Shown in pieces: positions 35,313 through 45,161 of a stretch of DNA of 64,000 nt. Numbering within the stretch: position 1 is the stretch's first letter; each line of letters begins with the position of its first letter. Source of the stretch: an uncultured Aquimarina sp. (GTDB taxonomy: Bacteria; Bacteroidota; Bacteroidia; Flavobacteriales; Flavobacteriaceae); assembly GCA_947498775.1 (NCBI GenBank), contig CANMLL010000001.1:354823-418822 (forward strand), written 5' to 3'. The translations under genes were made by a program, and so were the position numbers. The notes under the pieces are model-generated. The model did no database searches and was not told the DNA's origin. It was given only the letters and a program-made list of their open reading frames with translations.

Positions 35313-35963
35313 ATGAAGAATACTATAAAAATATTAGCAGTTGTAGCAGTTATGATTAGTATTGTTTCTTGTCAAAAAGATACAAAACCTAATTATCAAT
35401 ACATGCCAAACATGTATGAGCCGGTAAGTTATGAAACGTATGGTGAGTATGGCATTTTTCCTGGAGGTCAGGAGGCTATGCAACCCGCTCAAGGTTCAAT
35501 TCCAAGAGGATGGATGCCCTATGACTTCGAAAATTCACAAACAGGTTATCAACTAGCCAAAGATTCTCTAAAGAATCCTATTAAATATACAAAGGAGAAC
35601 GAAGAGACAGGAAAAGCTTTATATGATATTTACTGTGCCGTTTGTCACGGCGGAAAAGGCGATGGAAAAGGAATTTTGGTACAAAGAGAAAAAATTCTTG
35701 GGATACCAAGCTATGATGATGTTGGTAGAGCAATTACAGAAGGAAGTATTTATCATGTGATGTATTATGGAATTAACTCCATGGGGTCATATGCTTCTCA
35801 AACAAATGAGCATGAGCGCTGGCAAATTGTTCAATATGTTGAAAAGCTGAAAGCTGATCTTGAAGGTAAAACTCCTAGAATCGATGCAGAGGTTGCTGCG
35901 GTGGCACCCAAAGTAGAAGAAGAGCATCACGAATTAACAGAAGAGCATAGTAACGCACACTAG
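35313..35963 (+). CDS. actE: alternative complex III subunit ActE, monoheme cytochrome c lipoprotein
   Basis: The 216-residue protein has a lipoprotein signal (AVMISIVSCQKD) and a single heme c site CAVCHGGKGDGKG near residue 107. The methionine ligand is likely within MYYGINSMGSYASQ. The tail is His/Glu-rich. ActE is the electron exit of ACIII towards soluble cytochrome c or the adjacent oxidase. Confidence 0.93.
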   Translation: MKNTIKILAVVAVMISIVSCQKDTKPNYQYMPNMYEPVSYETYGEYGIFPGGQEAMQPAQGSIPRGWMPYDFENSQTGYQLAKDSLKNPIKYTKENEETGKALYDIYCAVCHGGKGDGKGILVQREKILGIPSYDDVGRAITEGSIYHVMYYGINSMGSYASQTNEHERWQIVQYVEKLKADLEGKTPRIDAEVAAVAPKVEEEHHELTEEHSNAH

Positions 35964-36004
35964 TGCATAGTTAAAAAAGTTAAGAATAACGATATTATAA
36001 AGAT

Positions 36005-37318
36005 ATGTATACGCTATCAAATAGATTAAGATTATTTTCTATCGTCCTTATGGTTGTAGGTCTTGTAGGTCTTATTATAGGATTTGCAGATAGACCTGGA
36101 TCTATAGAAGAGGTAAAAGAAATGATGGCAGCGCACGACGCTCATGGCGGTGGCCATGGTGAATCTCATGCCGAAGCTAACGATCATGGAGAAGATGCGC
36201 ATGGCGGAGATGCACATTATGAGCATGTTTTACACCAATTGCAAAATAAACCATGGGCCTCATTGTATATAGCAGCATTTTTCTTTTTTATGATTGCTCT
36301 TGGGGTATTGGCGTTCTATGCGATACAATTTGCTTCGCAAGCAGGATGGTCACCAGTGCTTTTTCGAGTGATGGAAGCTATAACAGCATATTTAGTGCCT
36401 GGAGGCATCATCCTTTTTGTAATCTTAGCGTTATCCGGATTTCATGTAAATCACCTATTTGTATGGGCAGATCCAGAAGTAGTTGCACATGATAAATTGA
36501 TACAAGGTAAAGTGAGTTGGTTAAATGGTACTGGGTTTATTATTAGAGCAGCAATTTTCTTAGGAGGTTGGTTATTATACCGACACTTTGCCGTAAAATA
36601 TTCTAGAAAACAAGATGAAGAGCCTCAAGGAAACAAGTGGTACAAAAAGAGTTTTAAAATCTCAGCAGGATTCTTGGTATTCTTTATCTATACAGAATCC
36701 ATGATGTCCTGGGACTGGATTATGAGTTTTGACCCACACTGGTTCAGTACACTATTTGGATGGTATGTATTTGCAAGTTTATTTGTGTCAGGAATTACTA
36801 CCATTGCGTTAATTACCATTTATCTGAAATCAAAAGGATATTTAGAATTTGTAAATAACAGCCATATTCATGATTTGGCAAAGTTTATGTTTGGGATCAG
36901 TATTTTCTGGACGTACCTTTGGTTCTCACAATTTATGCTAATATGGTACTCAAATATACCGGAAGAAGTAACGTATTTTATTACCAGAATAGAAGATTAT
37001 AAGTTACCGTTCTTCGGAATGTTAGTAATGAATTTCATTTTCCCATTATTGGTATTAATGAATAGTGATTTCAAACGAGTTAACTGGTTTGTAGTAATGG
37101 CAGGGATAGTTATTCTTTGTGGTCACTATATAGATGTGTTTAACATGGTTATGCCTGCTACTGTAGGTGGATCCTGGTTTATTGGTATTAGCGAAATAAG
37201 CGCTGTATTGTTGTTCCTAGGATTATTCTTATTTGTTGTATTTAGAGCGCTTACCAAGGCTCCACTATTAGCAAAAGGAAACCCATATTTAGAGGAAAGT
37301 AAACATTTCCATTATTAG
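36005..37318 (+). CDS. actF: alternative complex III subunit ActF (second NrfD-like quinol subunit)
   Basis: The 437-residue protein has about ten membrane helices and motifs such as SMMSWDWIMSFDPHWFSTLFGW and WFSQFMLIWYSNIPEE. A periplasm-exposed insertion near residues 42-80 is strongly His/Gly/Asp-rich (AHDAHGGGHGESHAEANDHG) and may bind metal ions, which is inferred from composition only. ActF is the partner of ActC in the membrane. coxB starts 33 bases later in the same transcript. Confidence 0.93.
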   Translation: MYTLSNRLRLFSIVLMVVGLVGLIIGFADRPGSIEEVKEMMAAHDAHGGGHGESHAEANDHGEDAHGGDAHYEHVLHQLQNKPWASLYIAAFFFFMIALGVLAFYAIQFASQAGWSPVLFRVMEAITAYLVPGGIILFVILALSGFHVNHLFVWADPEVVAHDKLIQGKVSWLNGTGFIIRAAIFLGGWLLYRHFAVKYSRKQDEEPQGNKWYKKSFKISAGFLVFFIYTESMMSWDWIMSFDPHWFSTLFGWYVFASLFVSGITTIALITIYLKSKGYLEFVNNSHIHDLAKFMFGISIFWTYLWFSQFMLIWYSNIPEEVTYFITRIEDYKLPFFGMLVMNFIFPLLVLMNSDFKRVNWFVVMAGIVILCGHYIDVFNMVMPATVGGSWFIGISEISAVLLFLGLFLFVVFRALTKAPLLAKGNPYLEESKHFHY

Positions 37319-37351
37319 AATTTAGAATTGTAAAAAAGAAGATAGATAAAA

Positions 37352-38428
37352 ATGACTGTATTCTTAACCATAGTAGTTATAGCACTTTTCGGAATCACAT
37401 TGTGGCAAATGTCAAAGATTTTAAAACTGTCACAATTAAAAGATGCTGATAATTCTCAAGTAGCCAACGATAAGGACAATAATATGCAGGGTAAGCTGAT
37501 GCTTGGATTTGTAATATTTATGTACTTATTGACCATATATTGTTTTGTACAATATCGTTCATTTTTCCTTCCAGAATCTGCCTCAGAACATGGTGTTGAT
37601 TATGATTTATTGATGTTCATCTCTATGGTGCTAATCATGATTGTGCAGATTATTACACAAGGATTATTACACTTCTTTGCATATAGGTATAGAGGAAAGA
37701 AAGAGAATAAGGCCTTGTTCTTTGCAGATAACGATAAGTTAGAGTTTATCTGGACGATTATACCGGTAATTGTATTAGCAGGATTGATTATATATGGATT
37801 GTTTACCTGGACCGATATCATGAATATTGATGAAGAAGAAGGCGATCCATTAATAGTAGAATTGTATGCATATCAATTTGATTGGAGAGCAAGGTATTCG
37901 GGTAATGATAATGTGTTAGGAAAAGCCAATGTGCGCTTTATTGAAGGGATTAATACCCTTGGTATTGATGCCTCAGATAGTTACGGAAAAGATGATAAAG
38001 TAACTACAGAGCTTCATTTACCTATAAATAGAAAAGTGATCTTCAAGATGAGATCCCAAGATATTCTGCATTCTGCATATATGCCATTTTTTAGAGCTCA
38101 GATGAATGTAGTTCCGGGTATGATTACCGAGTTTTCCTATACTCCTACGATAACTTCCGAAGAGATGAGGAATAGCGAATTTATGGTAGAAAAAGTAGCT
38201 ACAATCAATAAGATCAGAAAAGAAAAAAGCAAGAAACTAGTAGCCGCAGGAGATGAAGCATTAGAAGAATATACTTTTGATTATTACTTGTTATGTAATA
38301 AAATTTGTGGAGTTTCTCATTATAACATGCAAATGAAAATTGTTGTTGAGTCCGAAGAGGATTATGAGGCTTGGTTAAAAACACAACAAACATTTGGAGA
38401 GCAATTATCGGCTCAGGCAAGTAACTAG
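37352..38428 (+). CDS. coxB: cytochrome c oxidase subunit II
   Basis: The 358-residue protein has three N-terminal hydrophobic segments, the usual EFIWTIIPVIVLAGL helix and a CuA domain with ligands His in DILHSAYMPFF and C-x3-C-x3-H-x2-M in CNKICGVSHYNM (~314). It accepts electrons for subunit I. The gene directly follows actF without a terminator, consistent with an ACIII-oxidase supercomplex. Confidence 0.95.
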   Translation: MTVFLTIVVIALFGITLWQMSKILKLSQLKDADNSQVANDKDNNMQGKLMLGFVIFMYLLTIYCFVQYRSFFLPESASEHGVDYDLLMFISMVLIMIVQIITQGLLHFFAYRYRGKKENKALFFADNDKLEFIWTIIPVIVLAGLIIYGLFTWTDIMNIDEEEGDPLIVELYAYQFDWRARYSGNDNVLGKANVRFIEGINTLGIDASDSYGKDDKVTTELHLPINRKVIFKMRSQDILHSAYMPFFRAQMNVVPGMITEFSYTPTITSEEMRNSEFMVEKVATINKIRKEKSKKLVAAGDEALEEYTFDYYLLCNKICGVSHYNMQMKIVVESEEDYEAWLKTQQTFGEQLSAQASN

Positions 38429-38472
38429 AAGAAAAGAAGAATTAATATATTTTATTAAAAGAAAATAGCGTT

Positions 38473-40290
38473 ATGTCAGCAACAAACGGAGATAACCACG
38501 ATCACGGTCACGACGATCACGGACATCATAAAGAGACATTTGTTACCAAATATATATTTAGTCAGGATCATAAAATGATCTCTAAACAGTATTTGATTAC
38601 TGGTTTGATTATGGGTATTATTGGTATAGCAATGTCAATTTTATTCAGAATGCAATTGGCATGGCCAGATCATCAATTTACTATTTATGAGATATTCTTA
38701 GGTAAATTTGGTGAGGACGGAGTAATGGACCCAAGTATTTATTTGGCATTGGTAACCATTCATGGTACCATTATGGTGTTCTTTGTACTTACCGCGGGAT
38801 TGAGTGGTACGTTTAGTAACTTACTTATTCCGTTACAGATCGGAGCACGTGATATGGCTTCTGGATTTTTAAACATGATATCATACTGGTTATTCTTTAT
38901 AAGTAGTGTAATAATGGTACTGTCTTTATTTGCTGAAGCTGGTCCTGCATCTGCCGGATGGACAGTATACCCTCCTTTAAGTGCCTTACCGCAAGCAATA
39001 GGTGGTTCTGGAATGGGTATGACCTTATGGTTAGTATCTATGGCAATATTTATTGCTTCATCGCTATTAGGATCTTTGAACTATGTAGTAACAGTGATTA
39101 ACTTGCGTACCAAGGGAATGTCTATGACAAGAATGCCTTTAACAATATGGGCTTTCTTTGTTACTGCAATTATTGGTATTGTATCATTCCCAGTTTTATT
39201 ATCTGCAGCATTATTGTTGATTATGGATCGAAGCTTCGGTACTTCATTCTACCTAAGTGATATTTATATTAGAGGTGAGGTTTTACATAATCAGGGAGGG
39301 TCACCAGTACTTTTTGAACACTTATTCTGGTTCTTAGGACACCCAGAGGTTTATATTGTATTATTACCGGCATTAGGAATTACTTCAGAAATTATAGCGA
39401 CTAATGCACGTAAACCAATATTTGGATATAGAGCCATGGTAGCATCTATTTTGGCAATTGCATTCTTGTCAACTATTGTATGGGGTCACCACATGTTTAT
39501 TTCAGGAATGAACCCATTTTTAGGTTCGGTATTTACATTTACAACTTTACTGATCGCAATTCCTTCTGCTGTAAAAGCATTTAATTATATCACCACTTTA
39601 TGGAAAGGTAATTTGCAGCTTAACCCTGCTATGTTGTTTTCTATAGGATTGGTTTCTACATTCATTACCGGTGGTCTTACAGGAATCATTCTTGGGGACA
39701 GTACATTAGATATTAATGTTCATGACACCTATTTTGTAGTAGCGCATTTCCACTTGGTTATGGGTATCTCTGCATTATACGGATTATTTGCTGGAGTATA
39801 TCATTGGTTCCCTAAAATGTATGGTAAGATGATGAATAAGAATCTTGGATATGTGCATTTCTGGGTAACTGCTATTGGAGCGTATGGGGTATTCTTCCCA
39901 ATGCATTTTATAGGTATGGCAGGATTACCACGTCGTTATTATACAAACTCTAATTTCCCGTATTTTGATGATTTGGCAGATACCAATGTATTGATAACGG
40001 TTTTTGCATTGATCACAGCAGCAGCCCAGCTGGTATTCTTATATAACTTTATAAGTTCTATTTTCTATGGTAAAAAGGCAACTCAAAATCCTTGGAAATC
40101 AAATACTATGGAGTGGACTACACCAGTAGAGCATATGCATGGTAACTGGCCTGGTGCTATACCACATGTATACCGGTGGCCTTATGATTATAGTAAGACC
40201 AATGAAGATGGTGAATATGTAATCGCCGGACAAGATTTCGTTTCGCAAATCACACCATTACAAGACGGAGAAGAAGAAATGCATCACTAA
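38473..40290 (+). CDS. coxA: cytochrome c oxidase subunit I
   Basis: The 605-residue protein has 12 membrane helices. The heme-copper signature is complete: HGTIMVFFVLTAG (low-spin heme His), WFLGHPEVYIVLLPALG (CuB His and cross-linked Tyr), WGHHMF (two CuB His) and HDTYFVVAHFHLVMG (high-spin and low-spin heme His). An N-terminal His/Asp stretch (DNHDHGHDDHGHH) is unusual and faces the cytoplasm. It reduces oxygen and pumps protons. It is the last gene of the operon and a strong terminator follows. No coxC or coxD follows here. Confidence 0.97.
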   Translation: MSATNGDNHDHGHDDHGHHKETFVTKYIFSQDHKMISKQYLITGLIMGIIGIAMSILFRMQLAWPDHQFTIYEIFLGKFGEDGVMDPSIYLALVTIHGTIMVFFVLTAGLSGTFSNLLIPLQIGARDMASGFLNMISYWLFFISSVIMVLSLFAEAGPASAGWTVYPPLSALPQAIGGSGMGMTLWLVSMAIFIASSLLGSLNYVVTVINLRTKGMSMTRMPLTIWAFFVTAIIGIVSFPVLLSAALLLIMDRSFGTSFYLSDIYIRGEVLHNQGGSPVLFEHLFWFLGHPEVYIVLLPALGITSEIIATNARKPIFGYRAMVASILAIAFLSTIVWGHHMFISGMNPFLGSVFTFTTLLIAIPSAVKAFNYITTLWKGNLQLNPAMLFSIGLVSTFITGGLTGIILGDSTLDINVHDTYFVVAHFHLVMGISALYGLFAGVYHWFPKMYGKMMNKNLGYVHFWVTAIGAYGVFFPMHFIGMAGLPRRYYTNSNFPYFDDLADTNVLITVFALITAAAQLVFLYNFISSIFYGKKATQNPWKSNTMEWTTPVEHMHGNWPGAIPHVYRWPYDYSKTNEDGEYVIAGQDFVSQITPLQDGEEEMHH

Positions 40291-40311
40291 AAATTGATGT
40301 TTAAAATATAT

Positions 40312-40345
40312 AAAAAGCCTTTTCATAATCATGAAAAGGCTTTTT
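40312..40345 (+). terminator. terminator of the act-cox operon
   Basis: AAAAAGCCTTTTCAT and ATGAAAAGGCTTTTT make a perfect 15-bp stem with a four-base loop, 22 bases after the coxA stop. Confidence 0.93.
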
Positions 40346-40442
40346 GAATATATATAGGTTCCATAAAAATCATTTTAAATGGCAAATATAACCCTATGTA
40401 ATTTTAGGTTTTACCTTAAGGTAGAAAGAAAAGTAACCGGAG

Positions 40443-40553
40443 ATGAGTTCTATAAAAAGGTTTTTATTTGATTATCCTTTTGTCAATATGATAGATGATT
40501 GGGATAAGTGTAGAGATGAAAACTTTTCAAAATATTTGGATAAAAGAAAATAG
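40443..40553 (+). CDS. possible 36-residue small protein
   Basis: An ATG at 40443, preceded by CCGGAG, opens a frame of 36 codons (MSSIKRFLFDYPFVNMIDDW to DENFSKYLDKRK). It lies in the 337-base gap after the cox terminator and before the DUF4419 gene. Composition looks protein-like, but there is no recognisable family and no clear promoter. It could be chance. Confidence 0.2.
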   Translation: MSSIKRFLFDYPFVNMIDDWDKCRDENFSKYLDKRK

Positions 40554-40597
40554 TAGTTAGTAAAGATTTGTAAATTATTAGCATTATTTGATTTTAG

Positions 40598-40605
40598 TAT
40601 GTTTG
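40598..40605 (+). promoter_or_regulatory. -7 element upstream of the DUF4419 gene
   Basis: TATGTTTG matches the consensus and lies 22 bases before the ATG. A -33 TTG at the normal distance is not seen. Confidence 0.35.
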
Positions 40606-40627
40606 TTTAATCAGAAAACTAAAAACT

Positions 40628-41989
40628 ATGGTTGTCAAAGAAAAAATCAAAAGGGATGATAAAACAATTGATGCTATTACTTTTCAAGTAGAAACTTTGG
40701 ATCCACCAGAAACTCTTCTCGAAGAATTACCGTTAGAAGACATTCTTCATAAGTTTGGATCCAAAATCGAAGCATTTGGTCCTATTGATTATAAATTGGC
40801 GCCCAGAGGCTATCATTCTTTTATTGGTGGAATGTACCAGGCATATTCGGATCATAGACCATTTGTGATTTCGCCAGATATGATCTGGTTATTAATTTGT
40901 CAAGGCTTTTCAACACATGTTAATTTTAATGCACAAATAAAGAGGGATGTATTTCCTGATTTAAAACAACAACCATTGGTTATCGTAAATGATAAGATAA
41001 AATTGGGAATGTTATCAAGCCCTTGGGAGGAAACTTCAAAGCAGTTTACAGATCAGATAAGATCCTATATCGGTGATGAATTAATCGATGCTTTACAAGC
41101 TGATTTTTCAACAACAAAGCTTACTGAAAGAATAGCAAGTGAAATTACAATTATGGATGCTATGAAACCTTATTTCAAATATATTGTGGGGTATTGCATT
41201 TGTGGTATTCCTCAAATTACAATAGAAGGAAATCAAAATGACTGGCAGAAAATATTGAACAAGCTTTCTGTACTTAAAAAATACAATCTAGATTGGTGGG
41301 TAGATACATTGGAGCCCATAATCAAAAAGTTTATCTCAGCACTTAATGGTACTATAGATAAGGAGTTTTGGATGAATATGTTTAAGGTTCATACCGAAGA
41401 TGAGTATGGTGATCCAAAAAGAATCGATGGATGGATTACCAAATTTTATCCTTATGATAAAGAAGGTAACCGAATTGATTTGAGCGATATAAGGTTTATT
41501 TTTATTGATTCTTTCTATGAATTACTTCCTAAAGAAATAGTTTGTGTAGATTTTGAATACCAAATCATAAACGAAAAAGGTAAAGTTGTTCAGAAAGTAC
41601 CTATGGAGTACTGGGCCGGTTTTTTAGGATTAAAACAGAATAAAGAGAATTTTCAAATTAGACCAGAAATCGGTTGGTTTGTTAGCTATAGAGATAATTC
41701 TATGAAGAACGAGAGTAAACATGATGTAGAAAGTCGGATGAAAGTGTATTATAATCTTCGAGAATTTCCTGAAGATGTATTACTGATAAAAGAATTGGAA
41801 GAACTTACTCTTATGTTTAATGGAGAAATTTTGATTCCAGATGAAATACTCGAACTACAAATGGATGCTTTAAATTTGACTGGTGAAATAATAGAAAAAG
41901 AGAAAACAAGGTTGATTCATTTATTCTCCAAGAAGAATATGCTTTTAAAAATTAATGGTGAAGGTTTTTTTAAAGGGGAACCCAGATAA
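40628..41989 (+). CDS. DUF4419 domain protein
   Basis: The 453-residue protein has the DUF4419 pattern: YHSFIGGMYQAYSDHRPFVI SPDMIWLLICQGFSTHVN in the N-terminal third, then IVGYCICGIPQITIEG, FWMNMFKVHTEDEYGDPKRI DGWITKFYPYDKEGN and YWAGFLGLKQN. No signal peptide or membrane helix is visible, so it is probably cytoplasmic. The family occurs in bacteria and fungi and has no established function. The gene has its own promoter element and sits between the respiratory operon and ruvB, which gives no functional hint. Confidence 0.85.
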   Translation: MVVKEKIKRDDKTIDAITFQVETLDPPETLLEELPLEDILHKFGSKIEAFGPIDYKLAPRGYHSFIGGMYQAYSDHRPFVISPDMIWLLICQGFSTHVNFNAQIKRDVFPDLKQQPLVIVNDKIKLGMLSSPWEETSKQFTDQIRSYIGDELIDALQADFSTTKLTERIASEITIMDAMKPYFKYIVGYCICGIPQITIEGNQNDWQKILNKLSVLKKYNLDWWVDTLEPIIKKFISALNGTIDKEFWMNMFKVHTEDEYGDPKRIDGWITKFYPYDKEGNRIDLSDIRFIFIDSFYELLPKEIVCVDFEYQIINEKGKVVQKVPMEYWAGFLGLKQNKENFQIRPEIGWFVSYRDNSMKNESKHDVESRMKVYYNLREFPEDVLLIKELEELTLMFNGEILIPDEILELQMDALNLTGEIIEKEKTRLIHLFSKKNMLLKINGEGFFKGEPR

Positions 41990-42007
41990 AGACTTTTCTT
42001 TTTACGC

Positions 42008-42015
42008 TATATTTG
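42008..42015 (+). promoter_or_regulatory. -7 element upstream of ruvB
   Basis: TATATTTG matches TAnnTTTG exactly and gives a leader of about 50 bases before the ruvB start. No TTG at -33 is visible. Confidence 0.35.
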
Positions 42016-42072
42016 TTGTATTAGAAAAAACGATTCCTTTTAATTTTATGACAGAAGAATCGATACATGCTT

Positions 42073-43095
42073 ATGAATGAAAATCTAGATCCCACAAACG
42101 AAAATTTTTCAGGCGAAGACCTTGATATCGAAAGAGCATTGAGACCATTAGCTTTCGAGGATTTTGCAGGGCAGGATCAAGTGCTAGAAAACCTAAAGAT
42201 TTTTGTGCAAGCGGCAAATCTTAGAGATGAAGCCTTGGATCATACGTTATTTCACGGCCCTCCCGGCTTGGGCAAAACGACTCTGGCACATATCCTGGCT
42301 AATGAGTTAAGCGTAGGTATCAAAGTTACTTCGGGACCTGTATTAGATAAGCCTGGTGATTTGGCCGGATTGTTAACCAATCTTGATGATAGAGATGTCT
42401 TATTTATAGATGAAATTCACAGATTAAGTCCCATAGTCGAAGAATATCTGTATTCTGCAATGGAAGACTATAAGATTGATATCATGATCGAAAGCGGGCC
42501 TAATGCGCGCACCGTACAGATTAATCTGAACCCTTTTACCCTGGTTGGGGCTACAACGCGCTCAGGATTGCTTACAGCGCCTATGAGAGCACGTTTTGGG
42601 ATCCAGTCAAGATTGCAATACTACACTACAGAGTTATTGTCTACCATTGTAGAACGAAGTGCACATATTCTTAAAGTACCTATTACCATGGAAGCCGCAA
42701 TCGAGATTGCAGGTAGAAGTAGAGGTACGCCAAGAATCGCAAATGCTTTGTTGAGAAGAGTACGGGATTTTGCACAAATCAAAGGAAACGGTAGTATAGA
42801 TATCGAAATTTCTAAATTCGCCTTAAAGGCACTTAATGTTGATGCTCATGGGTTAGATGAAATGGATAACAAAATTCTAACCACTTTGATCGATAAATTT
42901 AAAGGAGGTCCTGTCGGCATAACCACCTTGGCTACAGCAGTTAGTGAAAGCGCAGAAACTATCGAGGAAGTATACGAACCCTTTTTGATTCAGCAAGGGT
43001 TTATTATGCGCACTCCACGAGGTAGAGAAGTTACCGAAGCAGCATATAAGCACTTAGGCAGAGTAAAAGGTGGAATTCAAGGAGGATTGTTTTAA
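42073..43095 (+). CDS. ruvB: Holliday junction DNA helicase RuvB
   Basis: The 340-residue AAA+ ATPase has Walker [13 protein letters not shown] (~62), Walker [12 protein letters not shown], the sensor motif [18 protein letters not shown] and a C-terminal winged helix ([20 protein letters not shown]). With RuvA, which is encoded about 11 kb away, it drives branch migration of Holliday junctions. Two in-frame ATGs exist at 42067 and 42073; the second gives [13 protein letters not shown], the usual family start. A ten-codon frame (ATG 42048) overlaps the start. Confidence 0.96.
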   Translation: MNENLDPTNENFSGEDLDIERALRPLAFEDFAGQDQVLENLKIFVQAANLRDEALDHTLFHGPPGLGKTTLAHILANELSVGIKVTSGPVLDKPGDLAGLLTNLDDRDVLFIDEIHRLSPIVEEYLYSAMEDYKIDIMIESGPNARTVQINLNPFTLVGATTRSGLLTAPMRARFGIQSRLQYYTTELLSTIVERSAHILKVPITMEAAIEIAGRSRGTPRIANALLRRVRDFAQIKGNGSIDIEISKFALKALNVDAHGLDEMDNKILTTLIDKFKGGPVGITTLATAVSESAETIEEVYEPFLIQQGFIMRTPRGREVTEAAYKHLGRVKGGIQGGLF

Positions 43096-43124
43096 AATAA
43101 AATAATTTATTAACATCATCAATC

Positions 43125-45137
43125 ATGAATAAACTACAAATATTTGTCATAGTTAGCATGGCACTGACTATAATTTCTTGCCAAAAACAAACTAAGGAAT
43201 CTCAAAAAAATTATGCCAGTCTAGAGTATAGTATATATATGGGAGGCAAACTTGCAGGATATCAGAAAAGCTCTCAGGGAAAAGATGGAAACTACTATTA
43301 TACCTATGAGTTTAATGATCGGGGAAGAGGGCCAAAGCTAGATGAAAAAGTGACGCTAAATGATAATGGCGTTATTGTAAGTCATCAAATTTTAGGTCAC
43401 AACTATTTGAAGGATACCGTTAATGAGATCTTTAAAATCGAAAATGGAATTGCAAAATGGAAAAGCAAGGCAGAAGAAGGAGAAGCCAAATTTGATAATA
43501 ATTCGTTTTTTTCAGCAATAAATGGCTCTTTTGGAGGAACAGATTTGTTAATCCAAAAACTGCTGGCAACAGATAATAAAGAAGTAAAATTATTGCCAAG
43601 CGGTTCCATAAAAATTACTGCTATAGATAATTATAAGATTAATGATTCGATCGATCTTAGGTTAATTGAGGTTACAGGGCAGTCCTTTACACCTTCTTAT
43701 ACTTGGATTGATAAAAACGATAGATTTTTTGGATATACTTCTTCCTGGTTTACTTGCATACAGAAAGGGTATGATAGCATAGCAAAACAATTACAACCAA
43801 TCCAGAAACAAAAAGAAGAGCAATATTTAAAAAATCTTTCAGAGGCATTAGTAGAGATTCCGTCTAAGAAAATTCTAATCAAAAATGTAAATTTATTTGA
43901 TGCCAATTCAGGAACTGTTAAACCCAATATGTTTGTCCTTGTTAACAAGAATACGATAGAAAAGGTCTCAAATGAAGAGATTAAAATAGCCGAGGATTTA
44001 CATAGTATTGATGGTGCAGGTAAAATGTTGCTTCCTGGGTTGTTTGATATGCATACTCATATTGACGAAACCGATGGGATTATGCAATTGGCTGCTGGCA
44101 TAACTTCGGTAAGAGATTTGGGAAACTCTGCTGATTTGCCGGAGCTTAAAGAAAATTTTGACTCCAATATACTAGTAGGGCCTAGAATTTTGGTAATGTG
44201 TGGATTTATCGATAAGGCAGGGCCTTATACAGGGCCCACGGGCTCAATTATCAATAACCTTGATGAAGGAATTAAGGCAATCACCGATTATCATAGCAGG
44301 GGATATAAGCAAATCAAATTATATAGTTCTATTGACCCCGAATGGGTAAAACCTTTGGCCGATAAAGCGCATAAACTAGGAATGAGAGTAAGTGGGCATA
44401 TTCCTGCATTTATGATTGCAGAACAAGCTATAAATAATGGGTATGACGAAATACAACATGCCAATATGCTGGCGTTAAATTTTCTTTCGGATACCATCGA
44501 TACCAGACAACCACTTAGGTTTACCATGGTAGCAGAACATAGCCATAAATTGGATTTCGAATCAAAAGAATTTAAAAACTTTATAAAACTACTTAAAGAA
44601 AAAAATATAGTTATAGATCCTACGATTTCTATTTTCGATGGTATGTTTACTGCAAAAGCAGGACAAGCAAATCCTTCTTTCGCTCCTATTCTTGATAGAT
44701 TGCCGCTAAGTGTGAAGAGAGGTTACTATTCTGGGGGACTTCCAATTCCCGAAGGGAAAGAACAACAATATAAAGCTTCATATAATACGTTATTAAGTAT
44801 GATAAATGAGCTTTATAAAAATGACATTACCATAGTACCAGGAACAGATTCAATGGCAGGTTTTGGGTTACATGCCGAACTAGAGAATTATGTAAAAGCA
44901 GGAATCCCTACTACCCAAGTTTTAAAAATAGCAACATCTATATCTTCAAAGGTTGCAGGAGTTGAAAAAGATTTGGGAACAATTGAAGAAGGTAAATTAG
45001 CAGACCTTATATTAATTGATGGAGATCCAACAAATACTATTAGTGATATTAGAAGAGTAGAACTCACTATTAAAAATGGAAATATTTATAATCCTAAAAA
45101 ACTATATGAAGCTATTGGTGTGAAACATTTTAAGTAA
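43125..45137 (+). CDS. amidohydrolase-family lipoprotein
   Basis: The 670-residue protein has a lipoprotein signal (MALTIISCQKQTKES). An N-terminal beta-rich region (~25-240) precedes an amidohydrolase/imidazolonepropionase-like TIM barrel (~245-665). Metal-site motifs are GLFDMHTHIDET (HxH, ~308), SGHIPAF, EIQHANM and PGTDSMAGFG, and the barrel ends with GTIEEGKLADLILIDGDP. It probably hydrolyses a cyclic amide, peptide or related bond outside the cytoplasm; the substrate is unknown. It lies 29 bases after ruvB, so readthrough is possible without a functional link. Confidence 0.87.
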   Translation: MNKLQIFVIVSMALTIISCQKQTKESQKNYASLEYSIYMGGKLAGYQKSSQGKDGNYYYTYEFNDRGRGPKLDEKVTLNDNGVIVSHQILGHNYLKDTVNEIFKIENGIAKWKSKAEEGEAKFDNNSFFSAINGSFGGTDLLIQKLLATDNKEVKLLPSGSIKITAIDNYKINDSIDLRLIEVTGQSFTPSYTWIDKNDRFFGYTSSWFTCIQKGYDSIAKQLQPIQKQKEEQYLKNLSEALVEIPSKKILIKNVNLFDANSGTVKPNMFVLVNKNTIEKVSNEEIKIAEDLHSIDGAGKMLLPGLFDMHTHIDETDGIMQLAAGITSVRDLGNSADLPELKENFDSNILVGPRILVMCGFIDKAGPYTGPTGSIINNLDEGIKAITDYHSRGYKQIKLYSSIDPEWVKPLADKAHKLGMRVSGHIPAFMIAEQAINNGYDEIQHANMLALNFLSDTIDTRQPLRFTMVAEHSHKLDFESKEFKNFIKLLKEKNIVIDPTISIFDGMFTAKAGQANPSFAPILDRLPLSVKRGYYSGGLPIPEGKEQQYKASYNTLLSMINELYKNDITIVPGTDSMAGFGLHAELENYVKAGIPTTQVLKIATSISSKVAGVEKDLGTIEEGKLADLILIDGDPTNTISDIRRVELTIKNGNIYNPKKLYEAIGVKHFK

Positions 45138-45161
45138 ATAACATCGCAATAAATAATAAGA

